From: JBHIBR01 sp046759145 [NCBI: Nitrospinota bacterium]
Lineage (GTDB): Bacteria; UBA8248
Assembly: GCA_046759145.1 (NCBI GenBank)
Contig: JBHIBR010000057.1
Coordinates: 1 to 8,510, forward strand
DNA: 8,510 bases
Direction of reading: 5' to 3'
Of this stretch, positions 5,470-8,510 are shown piece by piece. The notes beneath the pieces were generated by a model, which did no database searches, was not told the origin of the DNA, and saw only the letters and a program-made list of their open reading frames with translations. Positions within the stretch are counted from its first letter, which is position 1. Every line of letters starts with the position of its first letter. Made by a program: the position numbers and the translations under genes.

Positions 5470-5907
5470 ATGGTGGAAGTATCAGGGGCGGACGAATTGG
5501 CAGAGAGGCGGAGACGTGCCGGGATAACCTGGCCTCGGCCACAGAGACCAGCCGGGGGAGAGGGGGCGGTCGGGCGCGAAATCACGTGTGCCTTCTGCCG
5601 GGATGGCTATTTTCAGTACAAAGGGTTGACCTGTCCGGCCTGTTCCGGAAGGGAGACGGTGAGGGTTTCGGAGCCGGCCGTCCGGTGCATCAGCTGCCGG
5701 GGGTCGGGCAAGTACCGGCGCTTGCGCATGACGTGCTCGGCGTGCGGGGGCAAGGGGATGGTGACCGTCCCTGACGCATCGGAGAGGTGCCCGGCGTGCA
5801 ACGGGAGAGGGAGGACCGGAGGGCCTCTGCCTTGCACCAACTGCGGGGGGACGGGGCTTGTGCGGAAGAGGACGGAGGTTCCCCCCTCGCTTGAAAAGGT
5901 AGGGTAA
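5470..5907 (+). CDS. DnaJ-type cysteine-rich zinc-binding protein, paralogue 1
   Basis: A 145-aa protein with six CxxC motifs at residues 40, 55, 73, 89, 107 and 122. Several are full CxxCxGxG (CISCRGSG, CSACGGKG, CPACNGRG, CTNCGGTG), the zinc-binding pattern of the DnaJ central domain. There is no J domain and no DnaJ substrate-binding domain. In DnaJ this module binds two Zn ions and helps hold unfolded clients. Here a chaperone or assembly role is inferred. The start is ATG 5470, with GGAGGAG 6 nt upstream. Residues 1-26 (ELAERRRRAGITW) are homologous to the C-terminal tail of the third paralogue, with 30 identical bases (5503-5532 and 6948-6977). Homology even extends upstream of the start codon (LEEKD). 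The first motif pair is degenerate in its glycines (CAFCRDG, CPACSGR). It lies between gvpA and gvpN, all co-directional. Confidence 0.9.
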   Translation: MVEVSGADELAERRRRAGITWPRPQRPAGGEGAVGREITCAFCRDGYFQYKGLTCPACSGRETVRVSEPAVRCISCRGSGKYRRLRMTCSACGGKGMVTVPDASERCPACNGRGRTGGPLPCTNCGGTGLVRKRTEVPPSLEKVG

Positions 5908-5920
5908 TAGAAAGGTACCA

Positions 5921-6000
5921 GAGATGACCCCTATACCCCGCTCCTTGGGCCCCGGCACCTTCCGCCCGAGGCCGACGTCCGTGAGGGCTACGGAGTCCCC
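5921..6000 (+). repeat. Leader repeat, copy 2 (before and into second zinc-ribbon gene)
   Basis: This copy begins GAGATGACCCC, passes CGCTCCTTGGGCCCC and GGCACCTT, then GCCCGAGGCCG, and ends in the GTGAGGGCTACGGAG segment that forms the start of the gene. CTTGGGC (5944-5950) can pair with GCCCGAG (5964-5970), giving a 7-bp stem and 13-nt loop. The copy at 6247 has the matching GGGCC/GGCCC stem, longer by one pair but with a bulged A. A regulatory RNA element is possible. Confidence 0.8.
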
Positions 6001-6244
6001 CGTCAGAGAGGAAGGAAGGCGCGAAGTCCGCTGTGCCTACTGCCGGGGGTCGGGCAAAGACCGGCACGGGCGCCTCTCGTGCACGGTGTGCAGGGGCACG
6101 GGCACGGTGACTGTCCCTGAGCCGGCGGAGGAGTGCCCGACGTGCAACGGGAGAGGGAGGGCCCCCGGAAAGTCTCCTCTGCCATGCGCCAAGTGCGGAG
6201 GGAGAGGGCTTGTGTGGAACCCCCCTCGTGAAGGGCTAGGGTGA
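5981..6244 (+). CDS. DnaJ-type cysteine-rich zinc-binding protein, paralogue 2 (short)
   Basis: An 87-aa protein with four CxxCxGxG motifs at residues 18, 34, 52 and 69 (CAYCRGSG, CTVCRGTG, CPTCNGRG, CAKCGGRG). This is the minimal set for the two zinc sites of a DnaJ-type domain. It corresponds to motifs 3-6 of paralogue 1 and lacks any tail. I chose GTG 5981 because its codons (MRATESPV) align with MRSTDNPM at the start of paralogue 3. The alternative ATG 5924 would translate the repeated leader, which is interrupted by a stop in the third copy. The ribosome site for GTG is weak (GAGG, 9 nt away), so ATG 5924, giving 106 aa, is not excluded. The 3' end (CCCCCTCG...GGGTGAGAGAGATGACC) resembles the end of paralogue 1 plus its following leader, showing that the duplicated unit includes gene and spacer. 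Confidence 0.88.
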   Translation: MRATESPVREEGRREVRCAYCRGSGKDRHGRLSCTVCRGTGTVTVPEPAEECPTCNGRGRAPGKSPLPCAKCGGRGLVWNPPREGLG

Positions 6245-6246
6245 GA

Positions 6247-6333
6247 GAGATGACCCCTTAATACCTCGCTCCTTAGGGCCCCCCGGCACCTTTGGCCCGA
6301 GGCCGGCATCTGAGGAGATTCACGGATAGCCCC
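6247..6333 (+). repeat. Leader repeat, copy 3 (before third zinc-ribbon gene)
   Basis: GAGATGACCCCTTAA, CGCTCCTTAGGGCCCC, GGCACCTTTGGCCCGAGGCCG and CACGGATAGCCCC follow the same order as in copies 1 and 2. The last block is repeated once more at 6358-6377 (TGAGGTCTACGGATAACCCC), now as the first codons of the gene, so the leader's end has been tandemly duplicated here. ATG 6250 is followed by TAA after three codons, showing the leader itself is not translated as a long product. Confidence 0.8.
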
Positions 6334-6356
6334 GTGGGAGGAGGCGGGAGGAGGCA

Positions 6357-7139
6357 ATGAGGTCTACGGATAACCCCATGGAAATGAAAGAGGAGGTCAG
6401 GCGCTCGTTCCCCTGTGCCTACTGCAAAGGGACCGGCTCGGATACCCGCATCTCTCGCCTTCCGGCGACCTGTCAGGTCTGTAGCGGAAGCGGGACGGTG
6501 AGCGTCGCGGAGCCGGCCGTCGCGTGTGTCTTCTGCCGCGGGACGGGCTTCAGCCGGCGCGACCGCGTTACGTGCGTGGTGTGCAGGGGCAAGGGCACGG
6601 TGACCGTCCCTGACCCGCCGGCCATGTGCCCGGAGTGCAAGGGGAGAGGGACCCCCCCCAGACAGTATATGCCATGCGTCAGGTGCAAAGGGACAGGCTA
6701 TGTCAAAGGGACGGGGCCTGTCCTGGAGGGGATAGGGAGGGGGTTGGCCAGGAGACGCTGGGCCCAGCAGGTCATCGGTTTGCAGCCGGCCAAGAAGGAG
6801 AGGCCTGGACGCTGGGTCGAGCTGGGCGTGGGTTCACAGCCGGTCAGGGAGGGGAAGCCTAGACGCTGGGTCGAGGTCGGTCCGCGGAAGAACGTCCTCC
6901 TCGAGGAGAAAGACATCGTGGTGGAACCGGAGACGTCAGAACTGATGGAGAGGCGGAGACGTGCCGGGATAACCTGGGCTCCTCAGAGATCAGCCGTCGA
7001 GGAGAAAGACGTCGGGGCAGAAAGCGGCCCCGGGGCAGAAAGCGGCCCCGCTAAGGTATTGCCTCGAAGCGCGCCTCTGTGGGTCAGGAAGTCCAGGGAG
7101 AAGCCCCCCTGGTGGAAAAAGAGGGAGAGGACGGTTTGA
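6357..7139 (+). CDS. DnaJ-type cysteine-rich zinc-binding protein, paralogue 3, with repetitive basic tail
   Basis: A 260-aa protein starting at ATG 6357, behind two GGGAGGAGG blocks. Residues 20-114 hold six evenly spaced CxxCxGxG motifs (C20, C39, C57, C73, C91, C107). They are arranged as three two-motif units of about 34-37 residues with GTVSVAEPA/GTVTVPDPP linkers, resembling one and a half DnaJ zinc domains. Residues about 134-260 form a basic tail. It contains two tandem 18-residue repeats and the start of a third (RRWVE core; 54-bp DNA repeats from 6754), a LEEKDIVVEPE...ERRRRAGITW block shared with the N-terminus of paralogue 1, a GAESGP doublet from an 18-bp tandem repeat (7014-7049), and a Trp/Lys-rich end (PLWVRKSREKPPWWKKR). 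No J domain, membrane segment or signal peptide is visible. Zinc binding is well supported. Action on GvpA or other vesicle proteins is inferred from its position before gvpN. Confidence 0.9.
   Translation: MRSTDNPMEMKEEVRRSFPCAYCKGTGSDTRISRLPATCQVCSGSGTVSVAEPAVACVFCRGTGFSRRDRVTCVVCRGKGTVTVPDPPAMCPECKGRGTPPRQYMPCVRCKGTGYVKGTGPVLEGIGRGLARRRWAQQVIGLQPAKKERPGRWVELGVGSQPVREGKPRRWVEVGPRKNVLLEEKDIVVEPETSELMERRRRAGITWAPQRSAVEEKDVGAESGPGAESGPAKVLPRSAPLWVRKSREKPPWWKKRERTV
6754..6885 (+). repeat. 54-bp tandem repeats coding for 18-residue units
   Basis: Two 54-bp units begin GACGCTGGG at 6754 and 6808. A third partial unit starts at 6862. They keep the reading frame and encode RRW(A/V)(Q/E)...QPxxxxxPG-like units in the tail of the third zinc-ribbon protein. 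Units 1 and 2 have diverged mostly in the middle, so the duplication is not very recent. Confidence 0.8.
7014..7049 (+). repeat. 18-bp perfect tandem duplication
   Basis: GGGGCAGAAAGCGGCCCC is present twice back to back (7014-7031, 7032-7049) with no differences. It encodes the doublet GAESGP-GAESGP. Each unit also carries GGGGC/GCCCC arms able to form a small stem. Confidence 0.9.
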
Positions 7140-7143
7140 CGGT

Positions 7144-7163
7144 ACGGCGGGCGTCCCGCCCGT
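7144..7163 (+). other. GC-rich hairpin between zinc-ribbon gene 3 and gvpN
   Basis: ACGGCGGG (7144-7151) pairs with CCCGCCCGT (7155-7163) across a 3-nt loop with one bulged C. It starts 4 nt after the stop codon. No T tract follows, so it is more likely an intercistronic stem or processing site than a terminator. Confidence 0.5.
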
Positions 7164-7249
7164 CATGTCATGTAAGGCGAGATGGCCGACCCAGCGTGGA
7201 AACCCTGCTGGCGCCTGGATCGCCCTGAGGAAGAGAGGAGGCTCCAACG

Positions 7250-8158
7250 ATGGTTACTGAGGTGAGCAGGGCCCTTAGGCCCGTCGAGGTTCCCGAGTTT
7301 GTCGAGACCCCCTTCATCCGAGACATTGTCGTGCGGGCGATGGCCTATGCCGAGGCGGGGTACCCCGTCCACTTCCGGGGCGCCGCGGGGACGGGAAAGA
7401 CCACCCTCGCCTTCCATCTGGCCTCCCTCATCGGCCGGCCCATCGTGGTGATCCACGGGGACGAGGAGACCGTCACCTCGGACCTGGTGGGCGGGGTGCA
7501 CGGGTACCGGAGGAGGAGGGTGAGGGACCAATTCATTCACTCGGTCCTCAAGGTCGAGGATGAGATGACCAAGAGCTGGGTGGATTACCGGCTGACGACG
7601 GCCTGCAAGCATGGCCACACGCTCATCTACGATGAATACACCCGCTCGCGCCCCGAGGCCAACAACGTCCTCCTGTCCATCCTGGAGGAGAAGATGCTGG
7701 GCCTGCCCTCCGCCCGGGGGGACGGGGAATCCTACCTGGAGGTGCACCCCGACTTCACGGCCATCTTCACCAGCAATCCCGAGGAGTACGCCGGCACCTT
7801 CAAAGGTTCGGACGCCCTTCGGGACCGGATGGTCACCCTGGACTTGACCCACTTTGACCAGGAGAGCGAGGTCGCGATCATCCAGGCCAAGTCCGGGCTC
7901 AACCGCGCTGATGCGGAGAAGATCGTCAACATCATCCGGGGTCTTCGGGAATCGGGGAAGTGCGAAGTCGCCCCCACGGTCCGGGGCGGCATCATCATCG
8001 CCAAGAGCCTGGCCGTGCGAGGCGGGGCAGTCCGGGCCGACGACCCCGTCTTCGTGGCGACCTGCGAGGATATCCTGACCTCAGAGACCAGCCGGAAGGG
8101 GGGGGAAGCCGAAGACGTCAGGGCGGCGATCAAAGGGTTCATCAAGAGGTACTGCTGA
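7250..8158 (+). CDS. gvpN: Gas vesicle protein GvpN, AAA+ (MoxR-like) ATPase
   Basis: A 302-aa protein of normal GvpN length. Walker A is GAAGTGKTT (44-52), Walker B is LIYDE (125-129), sensor-1 Asn is N176 in FTSNPEEYAG, and Arg-finger candidates are R191/R193 in ALRDRMVTLDL. The N-terminal FVETPFIRDIVVRAMAYAEAGYPVHFRG and the segment YDEYTRSRPEANNVLLSILEEK are typical of GvpN. The protein is thought to drive vesicle enlargement and assembly using ATP, acting on shell or accessory proteins in the cytoplasm. The ATG at 7250 has GAGGAGG about 9-10 nt upstream and begins just before the conserved region. It follows the zinc-ribbon array by 110 nt on the same strand. Its TGA overlaps an ATG (TGATG), and that ATG opens an 18-codon frame (8158-8214) that could carry translation on to the next gene. 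Confidence 0.97.
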   Translation: MVTEVSRALRPVEVPEFVETPFIRDIVVRAMAYAEAGYPVHFRGAAGTGKTTLAFHLASLIGRPIVVIHGDEETVTSDLVGGVHGYRRRRVRDQFIHSVLKVEDEMTKSWVDYRLTTACKHGHTLIYDEYTRSRPEANNVLLSILEEKMLGLPSARGDGESYLEVHPDFTAIFTSNPEEYAGTFKGSDALRDRMVTLDLTHFDQESEVAIIQAKSGLNRADAEKIVNIIRGLRESGKCEVAPTVRGGIIIAKSLAVRGGAVRADDPVFVATCEDILTSETSRKGGEAEDVRAAIKGFIKRYC

Positions 8159-8203
8159 TGGCGGGCGCTAGGGCCGCCGGAGATAAGGGAGAGGAGACGG
8201 CTG

Positions 8204-8510
8204 ATGGCCTCTAGCCGCCTCGAGCTCTGCGAGAAGTTGTTCGGCAGAAGAGATTGGTTCAGTGAGAAGGTGTTCAAGACAAGAGACTCAAGAAGCGACA
8301 CAAAGGCGAGATTGGTACCTGGTCGGGTCGGACTCACGCGCGTAGGACGGCCAGCTGGGCGCCTTGGGTTCAGGAAGGAACCCAACAGAAGAAACCCAAA
8401 GGCGATGCCAGTGAGGGACTTGATGGCCACAAGATACCCAGCGGCGGCGAAGCAAACGATAGCCTTGCTGGGGAGTCTTCGGCCCGGAATGGGCCGCCTC
8501 GGACGGCCAG
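8204..8510 (+). CDS. Unidentified reading frame, 3' end beyond window
   Basis: An open frame starts at ATG 8204, with GGGAGAGGAG about 8 nt upstream, and runs 102 codons to the window edge without a stop. The product is Arg/Lys-rich (KLFGRRDWFSEKVFKTRDS, then RVGRPAGRLGFRKEPNRR). It has no recognisable domain, membrane segment or signal. Bases about 8225-8310 are visibly poorer in GC than the rest of the operon, and AGA codons are frequent, unlike gvpN. Two plus-strand frames stay open to the edge, so frame choice rests on the ribosome site and start spacing. It could be a further gas vesicle gene, foreign DNA or a non-coding end. Confidence 0.4.
   Translation, partial: MASSRLELCEKLFGRRDWFSEKVFKTRDSRSDTKARLVPGRVGLTRVGRPAGRLGFRKEPNRRNPKAMPVRDLMATRYPAAAKQTIALLGSLRPGMGRLGRP

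Noticed and set aside
5482-5958. 158-codon minus-strand frame opposite the first zinc-ribbon gene
   Set aside because: Mirror of the repeated Cys/Gly codons on the plus strand.
5384-6380. CRISPR array
   Set aside because: The three repeats are long, imperfect, and separated by whole genes. They are duplicated leaders, not repeat-spacer units.
5470-7139. Full-length DnaJ co-chaperones
   Set aside because: No J domain (no HPD motif) and no C-terminal client-binding domain in any of the three. Only the cysteine-rich zinc pattern is present.
7163-7852. 229-codon minus-strand frame opposite the first part of gvpN
   Set aside because: Shadow of gvpN codon bias, with low-complexity His/Gly/Pro composition and no family.
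7732-8430. 232-codon minus-strand frame overlapping gvpN, with a hydrophobic N-terminal stretch
   Set aside because: Most of it is antisense to the confidently identified gvpN. No domain is recognisable, and long antisense frames are common in GC-rich DNA.

Overview
The window is GC-rich and densely coding. It is bacterial DNA centred on the left end of a gas vesicle operon. Two genes can be named with confidence: gvpA (4663-4875, the major shell protein) and gvpN (7250-8158, the AAA+ ATPase). A textbook sigma-54 promoter, many long Shine-Dalgarno sequences and CheY-type regulators suggest a Gram-negative-type environmental bacterium. Nothing in the window fixes the phylum. A planktonic, poorly sampled, high-GC lineage (for example Methylomirabilota-like) is only a guess.

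Left part (1-2621, minus strand): two-component signalling genes. Reading leftwards they are the decayed C-terminus of a histidine kinase (2403-2621), a stand-alone receiver (2057-2428), a second stand-alone receiver (1622-1978) and a CHASE-PAS membrane sensor kinase that leaves the window at base 1. Neither intact receiver has an output domain. About 390 bases (2622-3011) hold nothing I recognise. A third receiver on the plus strand (3154-3486) is intact in its first half and degenerate in its second.

Control region (3487-3888): no convincing gene. It carries a 7-bp-arm inverted repeat (3676-3692), a minus-strand-oriented intrinsic terminator (3723-3755) and a near-perfect sigma-54 -24/-12 element (3810-3825) placed to transcribe rightwards into the gas vesicle genes.

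Operon (3889 to the right edge, all plus strand): a 236-aa helical/coiled-coil protein; gvpA with a near-ideal ribosome binding site; a spacer with a strong hairpin (4939-4981); a 69-aa helical protein sharing a short motif with the 236-aa protein; three tandem paralogues built from DnaJ-type CxxCxGxG zinc-binding motifs (5470-5907, 5981-6244, 6357-7139), each preceded by a copy of the same 70-90 bp leader; gvpN; and an unidentified reading frame cut by the window end (8204-8510).

The most unusual content is the block between gvpA and gvpN. The DnaJ-like cysteine-rich proteins have no J domain and no substrate-binding domain. They have been duplicated and shuffled, and they sit where proteins handling the very hydrophobic GvpA would be expected. 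My working hypothesis is that they are dedicated zinc-ribbon assembly or chaperone factors for the gas vesicle shell, expressed with gvpA and gvpN under sigma-54 control. That role is inference from motif and position only.
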